Source of the DNA: Streptomyces sp. V2I9
Lineage (GTDB): Bacteria > Actinomycetota > Actinomycetes > Streptomycetales > Streptomycetaceae
Length of the DNA stretch: 64,000 nucleotides
Assembly (NCBI RefSeq): GCF_030817475.1
Contig: NZ_JAUSZJ010000002.1
Location: 828,501 to 892,500, forward strand
Direction of reading: 5' to 3'
Below the pieces are notes generated by a model. The model did not search any database, was not told the DNA's origin, and saw only the letters and a program-made list of their open reading frames with translations. A program made the position numbers and the translations under genes. This document shows positions 26,577 through 35,893 of the stretch, piece by piece (within the stretch, counting starts at the first letter, position 1; each line of letters starts with the position of its first letter).

Positions 26577-26580
<4 letters not shown>
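25426..26580 (-). CDS. argJ: Bifunctional glutamate N-acetyltransferase/ornithine acetyltransferase
   Basis: This 384-aa protein transfers acetyl from acetylornithine to glutamate, recycling the acetyl group, and may also use acetyl-CoA. It is a self-processing Ntn-type protein: the cleavage motif [16 protein letters not shown] places the nucleophile Thr near residue 180. The GTG at 26580 overlaps the TGA of the 31-codon micro-ORF upstream (GTGA). Its stop overlaps the argB start. The operon therefore makes ornithine by the economical cyclic route. Confidence 0.95.
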
Positions 26581-27753
<1,173 letters not shown>

Positions 27754-27837
27754 GAGTTGCCCTGGCTTCCCGGCGGCACCGCTTCCCGCGCAGGAAAACC
27801 CCTTGGGGGTGTCCGGCGGCCGTGTCAGGCTGGCGCG

Positions 27838-29217
27838 GTGATCCACCACCTGGCTCCTCGCCACCTGACGTGGGACGACGTGGACCCCGCCCGTCATGCT
27901 CTCGACGAAGCGGCCGTGCCGGGGACAGTGCGTTCCCTCGGTCCGGCCCGGTGCGTGCCCACCCGTCCGGACATCACCTCCGGGGACCCCGCGATGACCG
28001 CGTGGAGCCACGGGGAGGCCGAGTCCTGGGCCGACGCCATGTCGTACGCCCTCCTCGAGCACTACGGGAAGTGGACCGTAGGCTGGCGCTGGTCGCACGA
28101 CGAGGGGGATTTCGACGGCGGGCCGGTCGGCCACCGGTGCTGCCCGCACCACTCGATCACGACGCCGGACGAGACCCTCGACCGGGTCGGGGCGGCCCTG
28201 CGGGAGTGGCGCGAGTGGCTGGAGTTCCTGGCCCGCTGCTTCGAGGCGTACCCCCTGGACCTGGCCGGCATCGGGGATCAGCGGATTCTGTGGGAACGTG
28301 CGGCGAGGCATCTGATCCTTCAGGTCGTCGACCGCACCGGGTGCGGCAGCGGCTGGCACGGGCACTGCCGCCAGGTGCTCACCTGGTTCCTCGACCACGG
28401 GGGCATCGCGCCCGATGTGGCCGAAGGTCTGGTCGACGAGGCGATCGGCGGGCGGTTCCGCAGCTGGACCGGTCCCGGCACCCTGGTGGTCGACTCCGTC
28501 GCGGAGCGGCTCGCACTCTCCCTGAGGCCGGCCGACGCCCGTGCCGCCGCGGACGCGGCGATCCCCCCGGACCACCTGCGACGCCGGCTCACGCTGCGCG
28601 CTTCGGTGGCGTGGCACGAGGCGCTGGACAGCGACACCCACGGACCGGTGGCGCCCCTCCGCGACGGCGCCGCCGAAGACATCCGGGCCTTCGACGGCGC
28701 CATCGCCCCCGCGCGGGCCGAGAGCCTGCTGCGCGCCCTGGAACTGCTCCGCACCGACGCCGCGCGGGGAGCTCGGCTCGATTTCGCCCTGCTCGGCAGC
28801 TGGCAGCAGCACGTGCTGGGCACACCCGGGCCGCCCCGGTTCCGGGACGCGCCCGCCTTCGCCAAGGGAGGCCGGGAGCGCTACGGCATCGGACCGGACA
28901 CCCTCTCGCGCTTCGACGCGTGCCTGGCCGGGAGCGCGTCCGACGCCGACCCGCCGCTCGGCCTGACCGCCCGCGCCGCCCGCGCCTACCTGGACGTCTG
29001 CTTCTTCCACCCCTTCGACGACGGGAACGCCCGGTCCGCGTTCCTCACCCTCGTCTTCGTCCTGGCCCGCGAAGGCGTCGCGCTCGACTCGGTCAGCCTT
29101 CTGCGCCGCATCGGTCACGAGGCCGACGACCCCGAGGCCCCGCTGAACCTCGCCGGCTGCATCGCCCGCCACATCGACGAGACCCGTCGCCGCGCCGCCC
29201 ACCCGGCGGCGCGGTGA
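27838..29217 (+). CDS. Fic (Fido) domain protein
   Basis: This 459-aa protein has a C-terminal Fic domain with the active-site motif HPFDDGNARS at residues 391-400, matching HxFx(D/E)GNxR. Fic proteins transfer AMP or other nucleotide groups to target proteins. I see no clear inhibitory (S/T)xxxE(G/N) helix. The N-terminal 300 residues are unfamiliar; similar Streptomyces proteins carry the Fic motif at the C-terminus. The GTG at 27838 has only a weak AGG upstream. It is divergent from argC and convergent with a barstar-domain gene 43 bp away. Target and substrate are unknown. Confidence 0.75.
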   Translation: MIHHLAPRHLTWDDVDPARHALDEAAVPGTVRSLGPARCVPTRPDITSGDPAMTAWSHGEAESWADAMSYALLEHYGKWTVGWRWSHDEGDFDGGPVGHRCCPHHSITTPDETLDRVGAALREWREWLEFLARCFEAYPLDLAGIGDQRILWERAARHLILQVVDRTGCGSGWHGHCRQVLTWFLDHGGIAPDVAEGLVDEAIGGRFRSWTGPGTLVVDSVAERLALSLRPADARAAADAAIPPDHLRRRLTLRASVAWHEALDSDTHGPVAPLRDGAAEDIRAFDGAIAPARAESLLRALELLRTDAARGARLDFALLGSWQQHVLGTPGPPRFRDAPAFAKGGRERYGIGPDTLSRFDACLAGSASDADPPLGLTARAARAYLDVCFFHPFDDGNARSAFLTLVFVLAREGVALDSVSLLRRIGHEADDPEAPLNLAGCIARHIDETRRRAAHPAAR

Positions 29218-29260
29218 GCCATCCGGGGCCGGCGCGCACGCACGCGGGCCGCCCGGCGTC

Positions 29261-30334
29261 TCACGTGGTCGTCACGCGGACCCCGCCCTCGGCCAGGACG
29301 TCGAGCACCTCGGCGAACAGGTCGTACGGCTCGCCGTCCGGCGTCAGGACGTGGGACAGGTGCTCACGGGCGGTCGCCGAGTCCCGCCAGAGCAGGGTCG
29401 CGGGAGAGGTGTGGCCGAAACCGCCGCGCAGGCAGTCCGCGAGAGCTCCCAGGCAGCCGCCGAAGTAGCCGCCCGGCCCGTTGACGGCCTCTCCGAGCGC
29501 CAGGTACAGGCCCGGCAGGTCCGTGATGTGCCGCCCGTCCAGCTCGTACGCCTGGCCGGGTGGCCGGTCCCGGCGCCCGGGCGCGCAGCCGCGCCCCCGT
29601 ACGAGATCGAGCCATGCCCCACGTCGGCGGGTTCCGAGTCCGGCCCAGGCGCCGGGGCCCTCCGGTGGGCCGGTGAGCCAGTGCTCCCAGACCGATCGGA
29701 CGTGGTCCGGTACGAGTTCGGAGCAGGCATCGAGTTCCAGGTCGATCAGGTCCGCCCCGCCGGAGGACGGCTGCCACGCGCGGACGTCGAACCACAGCGG
29801 CAGGTCGATGAGCGGTACGTTCCGGTCGTCCCGGATCTCCAGCCGGGCCACCCCCGGGTCCGACGCGCGCCGGGTGCCCGCCGCCAGCGCGCGCCGCAGC
29901 CGGTCGCTCGGGGCGAGTCCCCGCAGGACGAGCGGCGTCTCGTCCCGGACCGGCCGCAGGATCCGGGCGAACTCCCGGCAGGAGCCCAGCCACCGCCGCC
30001 CGTCGTGCACGCGCACGGCCGCGCGGTACCCCTCGGGCGGACCCTCGTAGTCGTCCGTGCCGGTGAGCAGGAGGCTGTCCGTGCCCGGGTGGCGGCCGAG
30101 GCTCTCCGCGTCCTCCAGCAGCCAGGCGTCCGGCGTCCCGTCCTGCGGCACCAGCCACACCCGGCTGCCGACCCAGCCGCGTACCGCCGGTCCGTCCGGT
30201 ACCCAGCCGAACAGTTCGTACGTCTCGCGCGCGGCCTCCCCGAACAGCCCCTCCACCGTGGCGCAGACGCCCCAGACGTGACCGTTCTCCTCATCCGTGA
30301 GCCTGTACGGTCCCCGACCGCTGTCCCCCTGCAT
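29261..30334 (-). CDS. Barstar-family domain protein
   Basis: This 357-aa protein ends in a barstar-like domain (about 270-350), recognised by AYELDGRHITDLPGLYLALG, then NGPGGYFGGCLGALADCLRG and TLLWRDSATAREHL. Barstars inhibit barnase-type RNases. The N-terminal part (YRLTDEENGHVWGVCATVEG and later) is the extension seen on actinobacterial barstar-family proteins and has no known catalytic motif. The ATG at 30334 lacks a Shine-Dalgarno; upstream sequence gives no better site. No barnase gene is adjacent. The inhibitory role is inferred from the fold only. Confidence 0.7.
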   Translation of the reverse strand: MQGDSGRGPYRLTDEENGHVWGVCATVEGLFGEAARETYELFGWVPDGPAVRGWVGSRVWLVPQDGTPDAWLLEDAESLGRHPGTDSLLLTGTDDYEGPPEGYRAAVRVHDGRRWLGSCREFARILRPVRDETPLVLRGLAPSDRLRRALAAGTRRASDPGVARLEIRDDRNVPLIDLPLWFDVRAWQPSSGGADLIDLELDACSELVPDHVRSVWEHWLTGPPEGPGAWAGLGTRRRGAWLDLVRGRGCAPGRRDRPPGQAYELDGRHITDLPGLYLALGEAVNGPGGYFGGCLGALADCLRGGFGHTSPATLLWRDSATAREHLSHVLTPDGEPYDLFAEVLDVLAEGGVRVTTT

Positions 30335-30625
30335 GGGGGAATGATGCCCGGCCCGGACACGGTCGGGGAAACGTATTCCGGAGGCCGGTCGGAGCGTCCC
30401 GGCGCTCGGTGCGGTCGGCGTGCTCCGTGCGCTCGCCGCACGGTCGGCGTGGCGCACGACCTTCGCGGTGCTCCGCCGCCGGCCGTGGCCGCCGGGGTCG
30501 GGCGGAGGGAAGGAGGGCGATACTGGTCGCAGCAGTCACTCGCTCCCGGACCGGCGCCCCGCCGGGCGGTCCGGCCGGGGGCGCGTCCGTGCCGAATGCG
30601 TCGATGCCTTCGAGGGGAGCCGTTC

Positions 30626-31234
30626 ATGACCACGGCGAAAGACCTGTTCATCATCGCGATGGACCCGGCGCCGGAGCGGCCGGTGGGACAGGGCGACCTC
30701 TCCCTCGCGCTCGCCGGGGCCGAACTGCTCGACCTCCTGGCCGCGGGGACCGTCACCGTGGACGGCGATCTCGTCGTGCCGGGCGGGTCACCGGTGCCGG
30801 ACGACCGGCTGCTCGCCGCGGCAGCGGCGGGACTCACCCGGCAGCCGCCCTACGAGCGGGTCGAGGACTGGCTGTGGCGCCGGGGCCGGGATCTTGCGGC
30901 CGCCTACCAGAAGGCGCTGGAGGAGGACGGCGATCTCACGCGGAAGCGGAGCGGTCTGCTGCCCTTCGGCCCGAAGGAGATGGAGGCGGCGGACACGCCC
31001 GCCCGCCGCCGGGCCGTGGCCCGCCGGGAGGAGGGCGATCCCGTGCTGGCCTCCCTCGCGTCTGCCGTGGGGCTCGGCGGGGAGCGGTCCGAGGACGACG
31101 AGCCCGGCCTCGGCGACGAGACGGTGACCACCGTGGTCGCCACCGTCCATGAGGCGGTGATGGAGCTGGAGGCCGTACGGCAGAGGCGGACCATCGAGAA
31201 CACCGCTTTCGCCAACGTCTGGCGGGGCCCCTGA
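30626..31234 (+). CDS. GPP34 (GOLPH3/VPS74-like) family protein
   Basis: This 202-aa protein belongs to the GPP34 family, whose eukaryotic members bind phosphatidylinositol 4-phosphate. Bacterial members are common in Streptomyces and have no firm function. Family features are the TAKDLFIIAMDP opening, the SLALAGAELLDLLAAGTVTV helix-strand unit with following VDGDLVV, and a mid-protein KRSGLLPFGPK loop. The ATG at 30626 has GAGGGG about eight bases upstream. It is divergent from the barstar-domain gene across a 291-bp gap in which only a GATACT minus-10-like hexamer was noticed. Confidence 0.82.
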   Translation: MTTAKDLFIIAMDPAPERPVGQGDLSLALAGAELLDLLAAGTVTVDGDLVVPGGSPVPDDRLLAAAAAGLTRQPPYERVEDWLWRRGRDLAAAYQKALEEDGDLTRKRSGLLPFGPKEMEAADTPARRRAVARREEGDPVLASLASAVGLGGERSEDDEPGLGDETVTTVVATVHEAVMELEAVRQRRTIENTAFANVWRGP

Positions 31235-31254
31235 GCGAGGGCCGCCGCCCGTGT

Positions 31255-31285
31255 TTGACCTTGACACGGTGACAAGCCGTTCACT
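31255..31285 (+). promoter_or_regulatory. MerR-type promoter of the HEAT/MerR-HEAT operon
   Basis: TTGACC (31255-31260) and TTCACT (31280-31285) are separated by 19 bp, the overlong spacing typical of MerR-controlled promoters. Inside the spacer sits CTTGACACGGTGACAAG (31260-31276), a near-palindrome with arms CTTG.CAC and GTG.CAAG. The regulator encoded two genes on is the natural candidate to bind here. Confidence 0.7.
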
Positions 31286-31307
31286 GGCCGCCGAGGAGGT
31301 GGTCTCG

Positions 31308-31988
31308 ATGACGGTCACGGGACGGCACGGAACGGACGAGGCAGGGGCCCTGCGGGCGTTGCGGGACGAGAACGCGTCGGTGCGGCTGCGCGCCGCTCTG
31401 GCGGCCGGCTCGGCGCCGGACCCGCGTGTGGTGGAGGAACTGGTCGAACGGTGCGCGGTCGAGCCGGAGTTCTTCGTCCGCGACATGCTCACCTGGGCGC
31501 TCACCCGGCATCCGGTCGACGACATCCTGCCCCGGCTGCTCGTCGAGGTCCGCTCGGAGCGTGCGCAGGCACGGAGCCAGGCGCTGCACACCCTGTCCAA
31601 GGTGGGGGACCGCCGGGCGTGGCCGGCGATCGGCCGGGCCCTGCTGACCGACGCCGACGACGAGGTGGCGCGGAGCGCCTGGCGGACGGCGGTCCTGCTC
31701 GTACCGGAAGGGGAGGAGGCGGCGTTGGCAGCGGTGCTCGTGACGCAGCTCGGGCGCGGTGGGCGCGAGACGCGGCTGAGCCTCAGCCGGGCGCTGATCG
31801 CCCTGGGCTGCGCGATGGCACCGGCCCTGGACACCGCGAAGCGCGCCTCCGACCCGGCCGTACGCGCGCACGCGCTCGCCACCGAGCGGCTGGGGCGCGA
31901 ACCGGACACCGGATTCGCCCTCGCGCTGGAGGAGGCGAAGCGCGTCGTGGCCCTCGGCGGGGCGGGCGGCGGCGGGAAGGGGGCGTAG
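31308..31988 (+). CDS. HEAT-repeat protein of a MerR-controlled pair
   Basis: This 226-aa protein consists of HEAT-like helical repeats, for example ALRALRDENASVRLRAALAAG and ARSQALHTLSKVGDRRAWPAIG. There is no enzyme motif, so a binding or scaffold role is likely. The ATG at 31308 has GAGGAGG nine bases upstream; an earlier in-frame GTG (31251) would lie within the promoter and is rejected. It is followed three bases later by a MerR protein whose own C-terminus is HEAT-like, so the two probably share an origin or a partner. Confidence 0.8.
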   Translation: MTVTGRHGTDEAGALRALRDENASVRLRAALAAGSAPDPRVVEELVERCAVEPEFFVRDMLTWALTRHPVDDILPRLLVEVRSERAQARSQALHTLSKVGDRRAWPAIGRALLTDADDEVARSAWRTAVLLVPEGEEAALAAVLVTQLGRGGRETRLSLSRALIALGCAMAPALDTAKRASDPAVRAHALATERLGREPDTGFALALEEAKRVVALGGAGGGGKGA

Positions 31989-31991
31989 CGC

Positions 31992-32987
31992 GTGCTGATC
32001 GGTGAGGTCGCCCGGCGGTCCGGTGTCAGCGCCCGCATGCTCCGGCACTACGAGTCGCTCGGGCTGGTGCGGCCCTCCGGCCGCACCGGTTCCGGCTACC
32101 GCGAGTACTCCGGTGAGGACATCCGGCGGATCTTCCACATCGAGAGCCTGCGGGCGATGGGGCTCTCGCTGCGGGAGATCGGACGCGCCCTGGACGAGCC
32201 CGGCTTCACGCCTTCGGCGCTCGTCGACGACCTCATCCGCCGTACGCGCGAACGCATCGCGGCGGAGACCGAGCTGCTCGCCCGGCTGCACCGGGTCCGG
32301 GCGCGGGAGCCGGCCGGCTGGGAGGAGGTCCTGCGGGTCCTCGCCGTCCTGCGGGCCCTCGGGGACGAGAACGCCGCCGCCCGCCACCGTGCCGCCCTGG
32401 CCTCGGTCGACGAGGTTCCGGCCGAGGTGCTGGCCGAGGCGGTGCTCGGGGAGGACGACCCGTGTGTCGCCGGTGCCCTCCAGTGGGCCCTGGCACGATC
32501 GGGCGGCGGGACGGCACCGCTGGCCGAGGGGCTCGGCTCCCCGGCGGCGGCCGTACGGGAACGTGCCGTACGGGCCCTTTCCGAGCTGCCCGGAAAGGAG
32601 GCGGACGCCGTGCTGCGGGACGCCCTCACGAGTCCCGACGCCGTGGTCCGCGGCCACGCGGCCCTGACGCTCGGGGCGCGGGGCGAGACGGCGGCGGCCC
32701 CTGCGCTCGTCGAACTGATCGCGGACGGCCGCAACGACACCGATGCGGCCGACGCGTTGAGCGTCCTGGCCGGCGACGACGCCGCATCGGACCGGATCGC
32801 GTCCCTCCTCGTCGACCGTCTGGGCGAGGACACCACCGGGGCCCCCGCGCGCGGGCGGTTGACCCAGGCGCTGGCGGGCATCGCGGGAGCTACGGCCTCA
32901 CGCGCCCTCGCCGGCCTGCTGGGCGACGCGGACCGTGCCGTCGCGCTGACCGCCGCCTACCTTCTTCAGCTGCGCGGGGAGCGGTGA
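31992..32987 (+). CDS. MerR-family regulator fused to HEAT repeats
   Basis: This 331-aa protein has an N-terminal MerR winged helix (residues 1 to about 70: IGEVARRSGVSARMLRHYES, then YREYSGEDIRRIFHIESLRAMG) followed by a coiled-coil dimerisation helix (about 75-105). The rest (about 110-325) is HEAT-like repeat units such as VRGHAALTLGARGETAAAPAL instead of a small-molecule pocket or cysteine metal site. It may therefore sense a protein or be regulated by its partner HEAT protein. GTG start with GGGGGC upstream. Its last 90 bp overlap the convergent membrane-protein gene. Confidence 0.85.
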   Translation: MLIGEVARRSGVSARMLRHYESLGLVRPSGRTGSGYREYSGEDIRRIFHIESLRAMGLSLREIGRALDEPGFTPSALVDDLIRRTRERIAAETELLARLHRVRAREPAGWEEVLRVLAVLRALGDENAAARHRAALASVDEVPAEVLAEAVLGEDDPCVAGALQWALARSGGGTAPLAEGLGSPAAAVRERAVRALSELPGKEADAVLRDALTSPDAVVRGHAALTLGARGETAAAPALVELIADGRNDTDAADALSVLAGDDAASDRIASLLVDRLGEDTTGAPARGRLTQALAGIAGATASRALAGLLGDADRAVALTAAYLLQLRGER

Positions 32988-34301
32988 GGCTCCCTCGGGC
33001 CGCGGCCGGTCCAGGAGCAGCGGCACCGCCAGGACGGGCAGCAGCCAGACGAACACGATGAGGCGGTGGCCGAGCAGCTGGTCCAGGTTGGGGTGGCCCG
33101 CCTGGTTGAGCAGGCCCGCCGCCCCGGCAGCCACGGCTACCGGCAGCACCGCGGAGCGCCGCTTGAGCAGGGCCAGGGCCGAGAGCGCGAGCAGGACGGG
33201 CAGGACCGGGTGGGTCGCCTGGTGCCGGAGCCAGGCCGACCAGAAGACTCGCTCCTGAGCGAAGAACTCGGGCCAGGGGTCGGCCCGGTCGGGGCGCTGG
33301 TAGTGGTGGGTCAGCAGGTCCTGGGCGCTGTCCTGGCCCATCGGCCAGGACAGCAGATGCGCCCCCGCGTGGACGAGCCCCGCCAGCACGCCGCACAGTG
33401 CGGCCGCGCGGAGCACGGGTGCGGGCCGGCGCCCCTTCCGGTGCAGCCACGCCGCCCGGATCAGGAGGACACCCGCCAGAGCGGCCGCCAGCAGGAGCGC
33501 CTGCGAGTAGCGGACGAGGAACATCAGGGCGAACCCGCCCACGACGAGTGCCAGGCCGGTACGGGCCCCTGCCGCACCCGCCCGCCGCCGTGCGCCCGCA
33601 CCGGTGTCCCCCCACAGCCCCCCGCCCGTACCGGACCCGTGGGGCCGTTCCCGCAGCAGCAGCGTGCAGCCGAGGACGACCGCCGTGCCGAGTGCCAGGG
33701 AGAGTCCGTCGCTCAGGGGGTTCATCGCGACGGTGCCGGTGGGCAGGGCGAGGTACAGCGCCTGCCCGGCCAGGCCGGCGCGCCGGGAAGCACCCGCCGC
33801 GCGGAGGGTGAGCAGGACGCAGACGCTGCCGGCCAGGGCGACGAGGAGACCGGCCAGCCAGAGCCCCCACGTCGCGCCGAGGACACTCACGAAGGGGACC
33901 AGGAACAGCGGGTAGCCCGGCCTGGCCTCGAAGATGGCCATGAACCGCTGGTTGGCGAAGGGCGCGGTCATCCCGGACGTGTTGCCCTGCCGGGTCCAGT
34001 ACGCGACCGAGTCGTTCAGCCGGCGTACGCACCGCTCCTCGCTCTCCCCCGCCGGCTTCCTGCTGGTCCAGGGGATCGTGCGCAGGGGCGCGTGCTGCCC
34101 GCTCGCGCACGAATAGGCGATGGCCCGGCGGCCCGCCTCGGCACGGTTCTCGCCGCTGAGGCTCAGGGCGTAGGAGAGGTAGTTCTTCGTGTCGGGCGAG
34201 GCGCGTCCCGTCACCGCGGTCAGCTGGAGCCCGGCGAAGGCTGTGGCGACGATCAGCATCCCGGCGAGGCCGAGGTGCTGGGTTCTGCGGATGTTCGGCA
34301 T
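32898..34301 (-). CDS. Polytopic membrane protein of unknown function
   Basis: This 467-aa integral membrane protein has about ten hydrophobic segments. The first is at residues 11-30, and a large polar loop at about 35-125 holds cysteines and tryptophan (SCASGQHAPLRTIPWTS) and probably lies outside. The layout resembles the GT-C type or dolichyl-phosphate-dependent membrane transferases, but I see no diagnostic motif and do not assign one. The last 30 codons overlap the MerR-HEAT gene on the other strand. A weak Shine-Dalgarno precedes the ATG. Confidence 0.75.
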   Translation of the reverse strand: MPNIRRTQHLGLAGMLIVATAFAGLQLTAVTGRASPDTKNYLSYALSLSGENRAEAGRRAIAYSCASGQHAPLRTIPWTSRKPAGESEERCVRRLNDSVAYWTRQGNTSGMTAPFANQRFMAIFEARPGYPLFLVPFVSVLGATWGLWLAGLLVALAGSVCVLLTLRAAGASRRAGLAGQALYLALPTGTVAMNPLSDGLSLALGTAVVLGCTLLLRERPHGSGTGGGLWGDTGAGARRRAGAAGARTGLALVVGGFALMFLVRYSQALLLAAALAGVLLIRAAWLHRKGRRPAPVLRAAALCGVLAGLVHAGAHLLSWPMGQDSAQDLLTHHYQRPDRADPWPEFFAQERVFWSAWLRHQATHPVLPVLLALSALALLKRRSAVLPVAVAAGAAGLLNQAGHPNLDQLLGHRLIVFVWLLPVLAVPLLLDRPRPEGASPLPAQLKKVGGGQRDGTVRVAQQAGEGA

Positions 34302-34412
34302 CGGACGGGCGCTCCCCTGTGTACGGCGGTCGCCCCATCAACGAGTGAACCGGCGCGGGGTGGCGTTCCGGGGGCGCCCCGGCCGGGACCGCGGGCCCCG
34401 GCCGCTCGGTTG

Positions 34413-35222
34413 CTACCGGCCGCGCGGCTTCCCGCGCTTGCCGCCGGGGCCGCCCGTGTGCTTGCCGCCCTGACCGCTCCGGCCGGCCGTGCGCTTGCCG
34501 GACCGGCCGCCCGCCGCCGGCTTCTGCCGGGCGCCGCCCGACCCGCCGGCACGCTTGTCCTTGGCCTTGTCCTTGGCCTTCTCCGTGGGGCGCTGCCGGT
34601 CGGCGGTCATGCGGCCGCGGGTGCTGTTGACGGTGCGCCCCCGGACGATCCCGATGAACTCCTCCACCAGGTCGGGGGTGGTCTCCGCCTCGGGCCAGGA
34701 CAGCGCGACCCGCGACTCGGGGGCTTCCCGGACCGGCCGGTAGGTGAGGTCCTTGCGGTGGTGGAGGCGGGCCAGTGACTGCGGGACGAGCAGGACGCCC
34801 ACGCCCGCCGCCACCAGCTCGACCGCGTCCGCCGTCGTCGCCGGGCGCTCGAAGGCCGGGCGGCCGGGCAGGGTCTCCCAGCCGAGGACGTCGTCCAGCG
34901 GGTGCAGCACGATCTCGTCGGACAGCTCGTCGAGCGACACCTCCTCCGCGGCGGTCGCCACGTGGTCCTTGGGGATCACGACGACGGTCGTCTCGGTGTA
35001 GAGGGGGATCGCGCTCAGGACGCTCCGGTCGACCGGCAGCCGTACGAGACCGGCGTCGGCGGCGCCGTCCACCAGCAGTCCCGTGGCGTCGGCCGCGGTG
35101 GCCTGGACGAGTTCCAGGGGGGTGTGGGGCAGCCGCTCCTGCCAGACCCTCACCCACTTGGTGGGCGTCACGCCGGGGACGTAGGCGAGCCTGAAGGATG
35201 AGGGAATGTCCGAGCCTGTCAC
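34413..35222 (-). CDS. LysR-type effector-domain protein lacking the DNA-binding domain
   Basis: This 269-aa protein starts directly in a LysR substrate-binding fold (FRLAYVPGVTPTKWVRVWQE; VPKDH-like VVVIPKDHVATAAEEVSLDEL; VELVAAGVGVLLVPQSLARLHH) covering about residues 10-190. The usual N-terminal LysR helix-turn-helix (about 60 residues) is absent. Instead the last 60-70 residues are a basic, low-complexity Lys/Gly/Arg tail (EKAKDKAKDKRAGG and similar), which could bind nucleic acid. The GTG at 35222 is only 58 bp from the divergent DUF5997 gene. The two are probably functionally linked. Confidence 0.85.
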   Translation of the reverse strand: MTGSDIPSSFRLAYVPGVTPTKWVRVWQERLPHTPLELVQATAADATGLLVDGAADAGLVRLPVDRSVLSAIPLYTETTVVVIPKDHVATAAEEVSLDELSDEIVLHPLDDVLGWETLPGRPAFERPATTADAVELVAAGVGVLLVPQSLARLHHRKDLTYRPVREAPESRVALSWPEAETTPDLVEEFIGIVRGRTVNSTRGRMTADRQRPTEKAKDKAKDKRAGGSGGARQKPAAGGRSGKRTAGRSGQGGKHTGGPGGKRGKPRGR

Positions 35223-35280
35223 GGAGCCAGGCTACCGGTCGGTGGTCGGAGGTATGTCCCATGGTCGATACCCTGGACCC

Positions 35281-35685
35281 ATGACGTCGCACAAGACCGC
35301 CCAGACCATGAAGCCCGCCACGGCGGCGAAGAAGCTGGGTGTGTACCTCCAGGCCACCCCCGCCGAGTTCCAGGAGGGTGCCGTCTCCCGCACCGAGCTG
35401 AACGCCCTCCAGACCGACCCGCCCGCCTGGCTCGTGGAACTGCGCCGCACCGGTCCGCACCCCCGCCCGGTCGTCGCCGCGAAGCTCGGCATCTCCATCG
35501 CGGGGCTCGCCCGCGGCGGGGTCACCGAGCCGCTCACCACCGAGCAGATCGACGCACTGAAGGACGAGATGCCCGAGTGGCTGCGCAAGGAGCGCGAAAC
35601 CCAGGCGGAGGTGCGCAAGGAGGCCGCCCGCATCAAGGAGCGCAACGCCGAGCGGGCCGCGCGGTCCGGCGGCGACCAGCAGTAG
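35281..35685 (+). CDS. DUF5997-family protein
   Basis: This 134-aa soluble protein matches my memory of the actinobacterial DUF5997 family (AKKLGVYLQATPAEFQEG, then LRRTGPHPRPVVAAKLGISIAGLARGG, then a lysine/glutamate-rich helix at the end). Its function is unknown. The C-terminal 45 residues form a charged helix (KERETQAEVRKEAARIKERN). No Shine-Dalgarno precedes the ATG at 35281; a GATACC hexamer eight bases upstream suggests a leaderless mRNA. It is divergent from the LysR-effector-domain gene and ends near a 200-bp stretch without genes. Confidence 0.8.
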   Translation: MTSHKTAQTMKPATAAKKLGVYLQATPAEFQEGAVSRTELNALQTDPPAWLVELRRTGPHPRPVVAAKLGISIAGLARGGVTEPLTTEQIDALKDEMPEWLRKERETQAEVRKEAARIKERNAERAARSGGDQQ

Positions 35686-35799
35686 GGGCGATCGGCGGCC
35701 CACCCGGCAGAGGCCCGGTCCGCCGAGCGGGGGCCCCGGACCGCCGGGAAGAGGGCCTGCCCGCAGCCGGACGCGCCCAGCCGCCCGGCCTCGGTCGGC

Positions 35800-35843
35800 T
35801 GTCCGTGGCCGGTGCGTCCGCTGTCCATGGCGGGTGCGTCCGC
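35800..35843. repeat. Tandem 22-bp repeat, two copies
   Basis: TGTCCGTGGCCGGTGCGTCC (first 20 bases) and its neighbour TGTCCATGGCGGGTGCGTCC each continue with GC, giving two adjacent 22-bp units with two mismatches. They lie in the 208-bp gap (35686-35893) between convergent genes. No gene is supported in this gap; a weak inverted repeat GGTCCG/CGGACC (35730-35760) may be a terminator. Confidence 0.6.
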
Positions 35844-35893
35844 GGCCGCCCGCTGTTCGGCGGCTTCTCCGCCGGCGGCGCGGCGGGCCGTCG

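Noticed and set aside
31251..31308. Upstream GTG start of the HEAT protein (adding 19 residues)
   Set aside because: This stretch contains the MerR-type promoter and operator, and the ATG at 31308 has GAGGAGG at correct spacing.
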